Source of the DNA: a virus
Reading direction: 5' to 3' (one strand)
IMG/VR virus record: IMGVR_UViG_3300042453_001086
Coordinates: 62,001 to 126,000 of that record
Length of the DNA stretch: 64,000 bases
Position numbers and translations under genes: made by a program. The first letter of the stretch is position 1, and each line of letters opens with the position of its first letter. Positions 1-7,176 of this stretch are shown in pieces. The notes under the pieces were generated by a model, which worked only from the letters and a program-made list of their open reading frames with translations, searched no databases and was not told the origin of the DNA.

Positions 1-1474
1 CAGTCATCTCCCTGAAGTAAGGTTGAACCGCCAACCACGAGAATAGAACTAGACACATCACAAGGTCATCGTTATATCCATCGTCAGCTTCAAACGATTG
101 ATTCTTTTGAATAAATGTAGTGAGTTCACTGATAATCTCATAGTCTGAGATTAATAGTTTATCGTCTTCAATCAATGTCTTTAAGTTTGAGCACCCAACT
201 TTCTTAGTCACCTTTGACATCTTCAGACCAAGTTGAGATTTGGTGCCAGAGAATCCCTGACCAACAATCTGACCAGCTCTACCACGCATGGCACACATTA
301 GAATATTTGGATACTCTAAATCGTAATGAAGAATATTAGTTACCTGCTCACCGATGTCATTGACTTCAGCAAGGATATATGCTTTGTTGTAGTTCTTGCC
401 AACCTGTTCAATAATGTTGGGGAATAGGATTGGTTTGATTTCGTTGTTTCTATACTTAGCAACTATCTTCCAAGGTAGTGTGGTAATATCAAATACAACA
501 AAAGCAGAGTAATCATTGTTGGTTCCACGGGATACATCGACTGTCATGATGTAGTCGTGATCCTTCTTCGCTTCCTCGTATACCTTTAATCCTTTGCTGT
601 TATCTTGTATAGGGTCTTCAAAGACCATTGAACGCAACTTAGCAGCCGAGATAAGTGTATCAACTGATCCTAGGAACTCACATTCAAACTCCTGCGTGAA
701 CTGCCTCTCTGAGGTGTTCCTAATGGTCTCTTCTTTCCACTTCTCATCTCTACCAGGAACTGCACTCCAATGCACTTCTAGGGGCACGTAGCCGTTCCTG
801 CCGCGCTCTGCGTCATGCCACAGCTTGTAGAACATATTCATACCCTGTGGGGTAGAAATGATAATAACCTTTGTGGTCTTACCAGACGAGATAGTAGGAT
901 ATACAGACGAGAAGAACTGTTCCGCCATGTGGTTAGGAACGAACGCAAACTCGTCAAGGAAGATGATGTTAAAAGAGTTCCCTCTAACGGCGCTAGAAGA
1001 CGTTGAGGCAGCGATGATCTTAGAACCGTTATCGAGCTCCATCGAACCTTTGTTCCATGCTACAATGCCTTGCTGCATCCACTTGGGAAGGTTCTCATAC
1101 GCAAGTTGCAAACGAGACAGAAGTTCTCTTGAAGTTTCTGCTTTGTTTGCTAGAATAGCAATCTTGATGTTGTCGTTGAATACTGCGTAGTGCAGTAGGT
1201 ATGAAATAACTGTGGTTGATTTTCCAGTCTGTCTGGGGAGTTTGGCGATGTTGAATCTATTATTATGAAAGTTTTCGATGAGTTTCTCTTGGAAATCATA
1301 CATCTCAAAAGGAACAAGACCTTCATCAAGTGAAATAATCTTCACATAGTTTTTTGCAAAGTAAACGGGATCATCTTTGCATTTAATAAACTCTTCTACT
1401 TGATCCTTTGTAAAACTAATAGCGGTATTAGCTTTCTTTAGATTGGGATTACCAAGATATACATTATCACTCAT
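1..1474 (-). CDS. gp17: Terminase large subunit gp17, C-terminus cut by window edge
   Basis: ATPase-nuclease motor that translocates DNA into the prohead and cuts the concatemer. Reading the minus strand from ATG at 1474 gives 491 residues without a stop before the window ends. The Walker A motif LPRQTGKST is at residues 79-87, and Walker B IIFLDEF with the catalytic DE pair at about 174-175. The RNase H-like nuclease acids are all visible: TVDVSRG (D313), ILAEVND (E370) and YNDDLVM (D469/D470), matching the T4 gp17 triad. Family members are about 550-610 aa, so roughly 60-120 residues are missing. The start overlaps the upstream zinc-ribbon gene by 8 bases (ATGAGTGA) behind an AGAAGAG ribosome-binding site, implying coupled translation. 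Unlike T4, gp16 is not adjacent but about 2.7 kb upstream. Family assignment is near certain. Confidence 0.97.
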   Translation of the reverse strand, partial: MSDNVYLGNPNLKKANTAISFTKDQVEEFIKCKDDPVYFAKNYVKIISLDEGLVPFEMYDFQEKLIENFHNNRFNIAKLPRQTGKSTTVISYLLHYAVFNDNIKIAILANKAETSRELLSRLQLAYENLPKWMQQGIVAWNKGSMELDNGSKIIAASTSSSAVRGNSFNIIFLDEFAFVPNHMAEQFFSSVYPTISSGKTTKVIIISTPQGMNMFYKLWHDAERGRNGYVPLEVHWSAVPGRDEKWKEETIRNTSERQFTQEFECEFLGSVDTLISAAKLRSMVFEDPIQDNSKGLKVYEEAKKDHDYIMTVDVSRGTNNDYSAFVVFDITTLPWKIVAKYRNNEIKPILFPNIIEQVGKNYNKAYILAEVNDIGEQVTNILHYDLEYPNILMCAMRGRAGQIVGQGFSGTKSQLGLKMSKVTKKVGCSNLKTLIEDDKLLISDYEIISELTTFIQKNQSFEADDGYNDDLVMCLVLFSWLAVQPYFREMT

Positions 1475-1700
1475 TTGCTCTTCTAATATCCTTTTCTATA
1501 TCGTCCATACTATTTAATCTCTTTTCCCACCCATCACCTTTTGTAGTTCCTTGTGCTGGATTGATACAGGTGTCATCTCCAAACTTGTCACAAACTAAAG
1601 AAGCGAGTTCAGTTTCATTTCCCTTCTTGTTTGTGCCAACCCAATAGTGCTGTCCACCAATCCAGCAAGCCCCGCATTTGGGGCAGGTTTTAGTATCCAT
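1467..1700 (-). CDS. Small zinc-ribbon-like protein, unknown function
   Basis: A 77-aa protein with a CPKCGAC cluster (C6, C9, C12) near the N-terminus and further cysteines at C37 and C45, suggesting a small zinc-binding knuckle. The C-terminal third is charged and probably helical (MDDIEKDIRRANE). The start codon follows an AAGGTAAG ribosome-binding site, and a good sigma70-type promoter lies just upstream at 1727-1754. It overlaps gp17 by 8 bases, so the two are probably co-translated. I associate similar small proteins with marine T4-like phages but know no function. A role as terminase accessory or regulator is only a guess from position. Confidence 0.8.
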   Translation of the reverse strand: MDTKTCPKCGACWIGGQHYWVGTNKKGNETELASLVCDKFGDDTCINPAQGTTKGDGWEKRLNSMDDIEKDIRRANE

Positions 1701-1726
1701 GTGTCTTACCTTGAGACGGTAATGCT

Positions 1727-1754
1727 ATTATATAGGTAAATCGTGTATCGTCAA
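1727..1754 (-). promoter_or_regulatory. Sigma70-type promoter for zinc-ribbon/gp17 pair
   Basis: Minus strand TTGACG (1749-1754), a 16-base spacer, then a perfect TATAAT (1727-1732). It lies in a 76-bp gap, one of the few real intergenic spaces here. No TATAAATA octamer is present in this gap, unlike most other unit starts in the window, so it should be read by the host-type housekeeping polymerase. The expected start is about 20 bases before the zinc-ribbon ATG at 1700. Confidence 0.75.
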
Positions 1755-1776
1755 GTTACAGTTTACACATATTTTA

Positions 1777-2505
1777 TTAGCAATTCCAAGCTCTTAATGA
1801 CTTATTGATACGTGAATCTTTATCGTTTGCTGTTTTTTTAGATGTTAACTTCTTTTTCATGCCTTTCATTCTGGCACAAAACGACGCCCTGCGGGGATTT
1901 CCAACCTTTTTTGAAGGTGCCTTAAGGTCGCTTCCAGGATTTTCGCGTTCATAAGATTTACGCCCCTTTTCGTTGAGTCCTCCACTGGAACTCTTACCAG
2001 ACTTTTTTGTCCAGGCAGCCCCCTCAGCAACATACTCTTCGTTCTTGCTTGACATATAGTTTGCTGATGCATCCATATAATCTGTAGCGAGCGTCACTTT
2101 AGACTGAACCCATGCTGGGATTTGCATCTGGGGATTTTTAATAACTTCTCTAAGTCTTTTGCAGTGCATTTCAATCTCATCAAGTTGGTTCATAATCATT
2201 GAACCTTCATCATCCATTTCCTTTCCCATGGCGATAGCGATATGATTTTCACAAATCTCTCGCATCTCCTTAACGGTTCTTTTCTTTTTGTGTTGTGTTT
2301 TTAGTTCTTTTTCCATCTTAAGTAAGTGGGTATAGTAATCTGGGAACTCATCTAAATGCTGAAGTGCAATACCATATGCTTCCTCGTGGGTAGTCACATG
2401 CTCGCGTTCTACAGTTGAACCAACTTCTGCCTGTTTGATAATACTTTCAACAGACACACCATGCTTCTTGGCGATTTCTTTTTCAGTGGGAACTTTCTTT
2501 TTCAT
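1777..2505 (-). CDS. Basic two-domain protein (DUF5661-like plus DUF6321-like)
   Basis: A 242-aa protein from the chosen start, which overlaps the upstream stop as TAATG behind GGAGGGAG; an ATG at 2523 would add six residues. The N-terminal part contains KKHGVSVESIIKQAEVGS and EEAYGIALQHLDEFPDYYTH, resembling DUF5661. The middle is helical and charged. The C-terminal 65 residues are very basic and contain GLNEKGRKSYERENPGSDLK, RRASFCARMKGMKKK and a terminal RAWNC, the pattern I associate with DUF6321 in marine phages. Neither domain has a known function to my knowledge. The basic tail suggests nucleic-acid or virion-interior binding (inference). It sits in a unit of structural and packaging genes, so a minor virion component is plausible. 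Confidence 0.75.
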   Translation of the reverse strand: MKKKVPTEKEIAKKHGVSVESIIKQAEVGSTVEREHVTTHEEAYGIALQHLDEFPDYYTHLLKMEKELKTQHKKKRTVKEMREICENHIAIAMGKEMDDEGSMIMNQLDEIEMHCKRLREVIKNPQMQIPAWVQSKVTLATDYMDASANYMSSKNEEYVAEGAAWTKKSGKSSSGGLNEKGRKSYERENPGSDLKAPSKKVGNPRRASFCARMKGMKKKLTSKKTANDKDSRINKSLRAWNC

Positions 2506-3899
2506 TAGTAAATCTCCCTCCATTGAAGAGTAGCAGCAGCGGTAGCAGTAGCATTATTAGCAGTAGAAATTGTTCTTATTGATACTACAAATATTTCAGA
2601 ATCCGTTGAATCAAAATTTTGAACAATAGTATTTTTCTTTGCTTGTGTAAGTTCACCAGAACTGACAGGTGATAGTGAGTTCTGTGAAGATCCTGCTACA
2701 ACAATACCAGCAGCAAAGATATCCAAATTAGCTCCAACAGCAAATGATGTTGAATTTCTACAATACTCAACACCGCTACTATCATCAACAGGGGTCCATA
2801 CAAGACCACCAACATCTGTTGTTGCTAATGAAGATGCTCCAGGAACTTTGATTAACTCATAATAAACATCATTAGTAGCAACATACATGCTAATATTATT
2901 TGGTCTTACTGTAATTCTATTTGGATAACCTTGGAAAGTATTTTTTAAACGGATTGCCAACAGAGGCAATCTTGTTCCCGAAGAAGTAGAAGTAGTCCTA
3001 GTAGCACCAGAGCTGGTTGCCCAGTCAATACCACTTTCAACATATCCACCTTCTGACATTACAGTAGCACAAACTTGTTTCATTGAACCACCTGATGTAG
3101 CTCCAGTATTTTTAATCTCACATCTTACAGGTAGATTGGGACTTGAAATATAAACTTCGTCAAGTACATTTGAGTGGTAATATTCGTGTGCCAAAACAAT
3201 TTGTCCATTATGAACAAATCCACAACGAACTCTACCAACTCCAAGCCACTGGAAGTCAATATAAATGAGTTGAGTTTTTGAAGTATTGATGTTAAACTTG
3301 GAAGGACCAGTGCCATCACAAGGATCAATGTTCCATTCTGATTGTGGAACTCTTCTCTTGTAATCCCCTACATTCGCTTCACTAACACTACCACTAACAT
3401 AAGAACGAATCACGAAGTTTAGCGTGCCATTATCTGTGCCGTTAGAAGTAGGACCACCAACTTGCTCAAAGTAGATACCATCTCTGTCATCAAAGTATCC
3501 AGTTCTTTTAGTTACATTCTGCTGAGCGTAACCGAAAGTAATGGAACTAAAAATCAGTTGAGATTTACCTGGCTGATAATGGTGGTAAAATTTTGATTGA
3601 TGAACAGCACGAGAAGCAGGGTTTGAAGATGTTGCTAACGTTCCCATTGCTTGATTTGCTGGGAATGTGATAGTGCCACCATTCTCCAACTTATCTAAGA
3701 AGTTTGGATCAACAGCATAGATGTGCTTGTAATCACCGAGAGTAAATAAACTAGAAGTCCTCGATCTGCCGAAAGCATCGGAAGCTGTAGAACCAGTACC
3801 AGCAGTAAGATTGCCGAAGTTATCGGCAAGCATAACTACTTCAAAATTTGTTTTTTCCTGTGGTAGAAAATCTTCGTAATGCTTACTATACTGTGCCAT
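2505..3899 (-). CDS. Fibre-like virion structural protein, 464 aa
   Basis: Predicted tail or head surface protein. Residues about 94-115 (SRAVHQSKFYHHYQPGKSQ) and 186-267 (WNIDPCDGTGPSKF, YIDFQWLGVGRVRCGF, NLPVRCEIKNTG) form a beta-rich core that recurs in the 2191-aa fibre at 15618-22193. The two genes are therefore paralogues by domain. The C-terminal part is Ser/Thr/Gly-rich and beta-like. It starts at a TAATG overlap with the upstream 92-aa gene and ends in a TAATG overlap with the next. Its position between gp16 and gp17 is unusual for a fibre-type gene. Binding target and exact location on the virion are unknown. Confidence 0.8.
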   Translation of the reverse strand: MAQYSKHYEDFLPQEKTNFEVVMLADNFGNLTAGTGSTASDAFGRSRTSSLFTLGDYKHIYAVDPNFLDKLENGGTITFPANQAMGTLATSSNPASRAVHQSKFYHHYQPGKSQLIFSSITFGYAQQNVTKRTGYFDDRDGIYFEQVGGPTSNGTDNGTLNFVIRSYVSGSVSEANVGDYKRRVPQSEWNIDPCDGTGPSKFNINTSKTQLIYIDFQWLGVGRVRCGFVHNGQIVLAHEYYHSNVLDEVYISSPNLPVRCEIKNTGATSGGSMKQVCATVMSEGGYVESGIDWATSSGATRTTSTSSGTRLPLLAIRLKNTFQGYPNRITVRPNNISMYVATNDVYYELIKVPGASSLATTDVGGLVWTPVDDSSGVEYCRNSTSFAVGANLDIFAAGIVVAGSSQNSLSPVSSGELTQAKKNTIVQNFDSTDSEIFVVSIRTISTANNATATAAATLQWREIY

Positions 3900-4177
3900 T
3901 ATCCTAGGTACGCAACTTTAGTAGCTGAGACATTATCAGTGCTGTCAACTTTAATCTTTTGAGCAGCATCTTTATTAATAATAACAGGAATGCCAACAGT
4001 TAAAGCAAAACTACCAACCACCGTAGTGCCATCTGATTCATATAGAGAAACTGTTCTGGTTGAAGCTTCTGCGGTTAAATCTGAATGTGTGTTGTAAAGA
4101 TACACATCGGTTGCTTTACTAATATCACTTGGAGTTGTTGTAAGCGTTTCCGCTTCAGCAAGAATCTTAATCCTCAT
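3899..4177 (-). CDS. Small beta-type protein, probable structural accessory
   Basis: A 92-aa protein predicted to be all-beta, with alternating strands such as RTVSLYESDGTTVVGSFAL and FALTVGIPVIINKD, resembling a single Ig-like or decoration-type domain. I do not recognise a family. It ends in a TAATG overlap with the 464-aa fibre-like gene, so the two are probably translated together and may form one appendage. Upstream is a 19-bp gap after gp16 containing only a weak GGTAAATAAG leader and an AATAAATA octamer inside the gp16 end, one base off the late consensus. Confidence 0.65.
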   Translation of the reverse strand: MRIKILAEAETLTTTPSDISKATDVYLYNTHSDLTAEASTRTVSLYESDGTTVVGSFALTVGIPVIINKDAAQKIKVDSTDNVSATKVAYLG

Positions 4178-4196
4178 CTTATTTACCGTTTATTTT

Positions 4197-4604
4197 CTAT
4201 TTATTCTTGGCAGCATCTTTAATCATCTTTTGAAGATCTGCCGTGGTGCCAATAAACATTGTGTTATTGACTGTTGTTGGGGTTGATTTTTTATCTTCTT
4301 TACCCAGATTTTTCATCTTGTGCTGAAGGTCGATCAACTTATCAGTCATGTCTGAGACCTGCTTCATAGCGTTCACAGCGACCTCATACGCTCTAGGGTG
4401 CCCCGACTCCTGCGCGACCTCTAAGGCACCTTGCACCGCCTCCTGACCCTGTGATATGAGTCTATACAGCTCACCCCTGGTGTATTCATAATCCTTGTTG
4501 GCATCAACACTGACTTCACTGTTTGCTTGTGTAATCATTTCAGTTGTTTGTTCAATCGGTGCTATATCAAAAATCTCTTCCATGTTATCTTCAAACTTGC
4601 TCAT
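4197..4604 (-). CDS. gp16: Terminase small subunit gp16
   Basis: A 135-aa small terminase that assembles as a ring and helps gp17 start packaging. The central helical hairpin HPRAYEVAVNAMKQVSDM, followed by DKLIDLQHKMKNLGKED, matches the T4 gp16 core in which a PRHMEVFATLM-type helix precedes a KLHKDMK helix. The C-terminal NNTMFIGTTADLQKMI matches T4 NATVFMGSPTELMD. It is a little shorter than T4 gp16 (about 164 aa). The start overlaps the gp15 stop as ATGA. Order gp13-gp14-gp15-gp16 supports the call. Four other genes separate it from gp17. Confidence 0.9.
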   Translation of the reverse strand: MSKFEDNMEEIFDIAPIEQTTEMITQANSEVSVDANKDYEYTRGELYRLISQGQEAVQGALEVAQESGHPRAYEVAVNAMKQVSDMTDKLIDLQHKMKNLGKEDKKSTPTTVNNTMFIGTTADLQKMIKDAAKNK

Positions 4605-5398
4605 AGTAGTTCAATACCTTCATTAAATCCAAAGTCATCGTCTGGCATTAATAGTTGATCATCTAAGTTATCAACAACACCATCATTATTTTTATCTTCT
4701 AGTGCTGACGCTTCCACGTCATAACGAAGAATCCTTCTATGCTCTTGGTAATCACCGAGACTTTCAAATACCGTTGCTTTTCTGATGATAGCGGCATCAG
4801 TAACTGGACCGTACATGTAAGTTTTTAATGTGAAATCTAAAGTATATGTTATACTTCTTCTTCTCATCATATCATCTTCATAGTCATCTTCATATGAAAT
4901 GCCATTTAAAATAACTGGTAAATCTTTTTTCTCTTCCATTTCTGGAATCATCATAACAGTAACGTTGAATGATGGTTGAAAAAATGGTAGAATCTGCTCT
5001 AGAATCTGTAGAGCATCATCCTGAGTTTTTGATAGAATACCTAGTTCAAAACGAAGATTATATGGAACAGGCATAAACTGAACTTTTACATTCTCTCCAT
5101 CATCATTTACTTTATATTTTTGAATAGGTGAAGTTTTTCTTTGGGCGTCATATGTAATGTCAGTCATCTCAAATGAGATGCGAGGCATAGTAACGCTGAC
5201 TTTTCTTTCTGTGTTTGGATCCTGTTCTAAACGAGCTAGAAACTTACTCTTAGGACCATACGCGAGAGGAACTTTTTCTTGACGTATAACTTCTCCTGTA
5301 TCTGGATCACGTTTAACAATTTGAATATTATTAAAAAGTGTGCCAAATGCTTTGACGTTTTTCTTTATAATCTCGTGATAATAATATTGACCTAACAT
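4601..5398 (-). CDS. gp15: Proximal tail sheath stabiliser gp15
   Basis: A 265-aa tail terminator that caps the tail tube and sheath and joins the tail to the neck. The N-terminal MLGQYYYHEIIKKNVKAFG and LFNNIQIVKRD match T4 gp15 (MFGYFYNSSFRRYATLMG, LFSNIQIKR). The segments PLAYGPKSKFLARLEQD, MPRISFEM and LQILEQILPFFQPSFNVT are close matches to T4 counterparts, and the length is nearly the same (272 in T4). The C-terminus is acidic, with NDGVVDNLDD. It shares one base with the gp14 stop (TAATG) and an ATGA with gp16, indicating a coupled neck operon. Confidence 0.95.
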   Translation of the reverse strand: MLGQYYYHEIIKKNVKAFGTLFNNIQIVKRDPDTGEVIRQEKVPLAYGPKSKFLARLEQDPNTERKVSVTMPRISFEMTDITYDAQRKTSPIQKYKVNDDGENVKVQFMPVPYNLRFELGILSKTQDDALQILEQILPFFQPSFNVTVMMIPEMEEKKDLPVILNGISYEDDYEDDMMRRRSITYTLDFTLKTYMYGPVTDAAIIRKATVFESLGDYQEHRRILRYDVEASALEDKNNDGVVDNLDDQLLMPDDDFGFNEGIELL

Positions 5399-6297
5399 TA
5401 GAATACTCCCATATCTCCATATTCACCAAATGGATTTCCTTCACTAAAGTCAAGAATCTCATCGGCTTTATCTTCGTAATATTTATTCTGTGCATTATCA
5501 AAATCTTCAATGTCAAAATCAATAGTAGAGAATGTATCCACTTCCCAGGATGCACCGCTATCAACTCCTATCAGTTCTTCGTTTTGTCTAAACACGCCAT
5601 TAACATAAGTTAAATCTAGTTTTCTAGATGGCGCATCCCATGCAGCAACCGTTGCTTTTACCATAACAGGAGTGCCGTCTACTATGTATGTTTGTTCAAC
5701 TTCTTCGCCAATCGTATAGTTGCCAACACCACCAGTTTTTAAATAAACTGGAAATACATAGTTTTCTTTTTTTGGGTCATCGATTTCTGGGTTGCCAGTG
5801 TCAAACATATTATCAGCATTTTCCAACAACTCGCAAGTTAGAGCAAAGATATAGTTTTTACCTAACTGATAAAAAGGAACTTCTCTTTCTACAAACTTGA
5901 TTTCGTAGATGTTTTTAGTCATAGGAACGTACAGTAAATCACCTTCATTTGGTCTACCAGGAACTGTAGTTGATGACATCAAATCTGGTTTGAGAGACCA
6001 CTTTCTTTTTGATACAGCAAACGTAACTTCATCAGAAAGTTTCAATCCAAACTTACTCATGGCAACAGCACCAGATCCACCAAAACCTTCTACATTGATT
6101 AGCATCATTTCTATCAGATGAGCTTCTTTAAACTCATTTAAAATAACATCATTAAGAGATCTGTCGATCAACATTTCCTTTGGAACATAAAAAATATCCA
6201 TACCGAACAGATGTATTTGTTCGTCTACCAAATCTTGTACAAGATTCTGTTCGGTATTTACACCACCATATTGGGGAAAATATACGCTCTTAGACAT
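5398..6297 (-). CDS. gp14: Neck protein gp14 (head completion)
   Basis: A 299-aa head-completion protein forming the neck with gp13 after DNA packaging. The N-terminal YFPQYGGVNTEQNLVQDLVD and the segment DIFYVPKEMLIDRSLNDVIL are typical of T4-like gp14, and the gene lies between gp13 and gp15 as in T4. It is somewhat longer than T4 gp14 (256 aa), with an acidic C-terminal extension (DFDIEDFDNAQNKYYEDKAD). It starts two bases past the gp13 stop with an AGGATAAT leader, so it is translated as part of the gp13 unit. Confidence 0.93.
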   Translation of the reverse strand: MSKSVYFPQYGGVNTEQNLVQDLVDEQIHLFGMDIFYVPKEMLIDRSLNDVILNEFKEAHLIEMMLINVEGFGGSGAVAMSKFGLKLSDEVTFAVSKRKWSLKPDLMSSTTVPGRPNEGDLLYVPMTKNIYEIKFVEREVPFYQLGKNYIFALTCELLENADNMFDTGNPEIDDPKKENYVFPVYLKTGGVGNYTIGEEVEQTYIVDGTPVMVKATVAAWDAPSRKLDLTYVNGVFRQNEELIGVDSGASWEVDTFSTIDFDIEDFDNAQNKYYEDKADEILDFSEGNPFGEYGDMGVF

Positions 6298-6298
6298 A

Positions 6299-7123
6299 TT
6301 ATCCTATTGCATCGAGAGGTGGAAGTTCGTAATCGCTAATCATCTTAGATTCTATTTCATCTATTTCTCGGATAGCATCCTCGTATATCTGGCGACCGTT
6401 TATCTGTACTCCACCAGGAAGTTGAACATTATTAAACTTGATTAGATTCTGTCCCCACTGTCTCTTGAATAATGCAGTGATATATCTTTTCAAGAACCAA
6501 TCATTCCATATCTTTGGAGAATCGGTTGGATTTAAAAGACGATGGCATTCGACAATAAAATAGTTATCTTGTTGTAAAACTTTTGGGTTGTAATCAATAA
6601 AAAGTTTTCCGTTTCTTTTTGTGAAACGACATTGAATAATCGCCCCGCTGTTTAAAACCATATCCAAAGTTTCAAAATATTGCTTAAACATGTAATAGTT
6701 AACTAGGTCAACATTACCTAGAGAATATCCAGAGTTCAAAGAAAACATGTCCATTAGAAAATATTGGTTTCCAAAACCAAAAAAATCAGAACGCAAAGCA
6801 GTCATCGATAAAGAAAATACTCTCTCGATTCCTATAATATGATCTGGAAGTTCAATATAGTTATTTCTTTCTTCCCATTCACTACCATCTTCTGAAGTGT
6901 GAATAGTATTACCTTCTCTAAATCTTTCTAGTTCTTCCGCAGTAAACTTATGCTTTAAGTAAAGTTTTTCCATGCCGTCAAAATGACGTTCATTAAAATA
7001 CTGTAAAGCATCATCGATTAGATCTTCTAGTTGATCATCATCTACATTGATTTCTAATACAGGAGCACCAAGTTTTCTGAGGCAATACTCTTTTAACTCT
7101 TCTCTTGTGGCTGGTTTAGCCAT
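6299..7123 (-). CDS. gp13: Neck protein gp13 (head completion)
   Basis: A 274-aa head-completion/neck protein. The N-terminal ELKEYCLRKLGAPVLEINVD, DALQYFNERHFDGMEKLYL and the C-terminal LPGGVQINGRQIYEDAIREI match T4 gp13 (LKDVILRRLGAPII, ELYGEYHFDGVNKG, LPGGVTIDGQRLIEEA). It is slightly shorter than T4 gp13 (309). The start is the ATG directly after a terminator T-tract. Its only ribosome-binding site (AGAGG) lies inside the hairpin at 7128-7155, and a late promoter overlaps the far arm of that hairpin. Expression from read-through RNA and from the late promoter may therefore differ strongly (see findings). Confidence 0.95.
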   Translation of the reverse strand: MAKPATREELKEYCLRKLGAPVLEINVDDDQLEDLIDDALQYFNERHFDGMEKLYLKHKFTAEELERFREGNTIHTSEDGSEWEERNNYIELPDHIIGIERVFSLSMTALRSDFFGFGNQYFLMDMFSLNSGYSLGNVDLVNYYMFKQYFETLDMVLNSGAIIQCRFTKRNGKLFIDYNPKVLQQDNYFIVECHRLLNPTDSPKIWNDWFLKRYITALFKRQWGQNLIKFNNVQLPGGVQINGRQIYEDAIREIDEIESKMISDYELPPLDAIG

Positions 7124-7155
7124 AAAAAAATACCTCTAGTTTCCTAGAGGTATTT
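7124..7155 (-). terminator. Intrinsic terminator after the 1771-aa fibre gene
   Basis: Minus strand: 12-bp perfect stem AAATACCTCTAG / CTAGAGGTATTT (7155-7144 and 7139-7128) with a GAAA tetraloop, running into a T-tract at 7130-7124 that ends at the gp13 start codon. It begins about 21 nt after the stop of the fibre gene. Confidence 0.85.
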
Positions 7156-7158
7156 ATA
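7151..7158 (-). promoter_or_regulatory. Late promoter TATAAATA for gp13-gp16
   Basis: Perfect T4-type late octamer on the minus strand, 27 bases upstream of the gp13 start. Five of its eight bases lie in the 5' arm of the terminator hairpin. If transcription starts about 7 bases downstream, as at T4 late promoters, the RNA would begin near 7144 and lack that arm. Confidence 0.85.
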
Positions 7159-7176
7159 AATCATGTTATTTATTTA

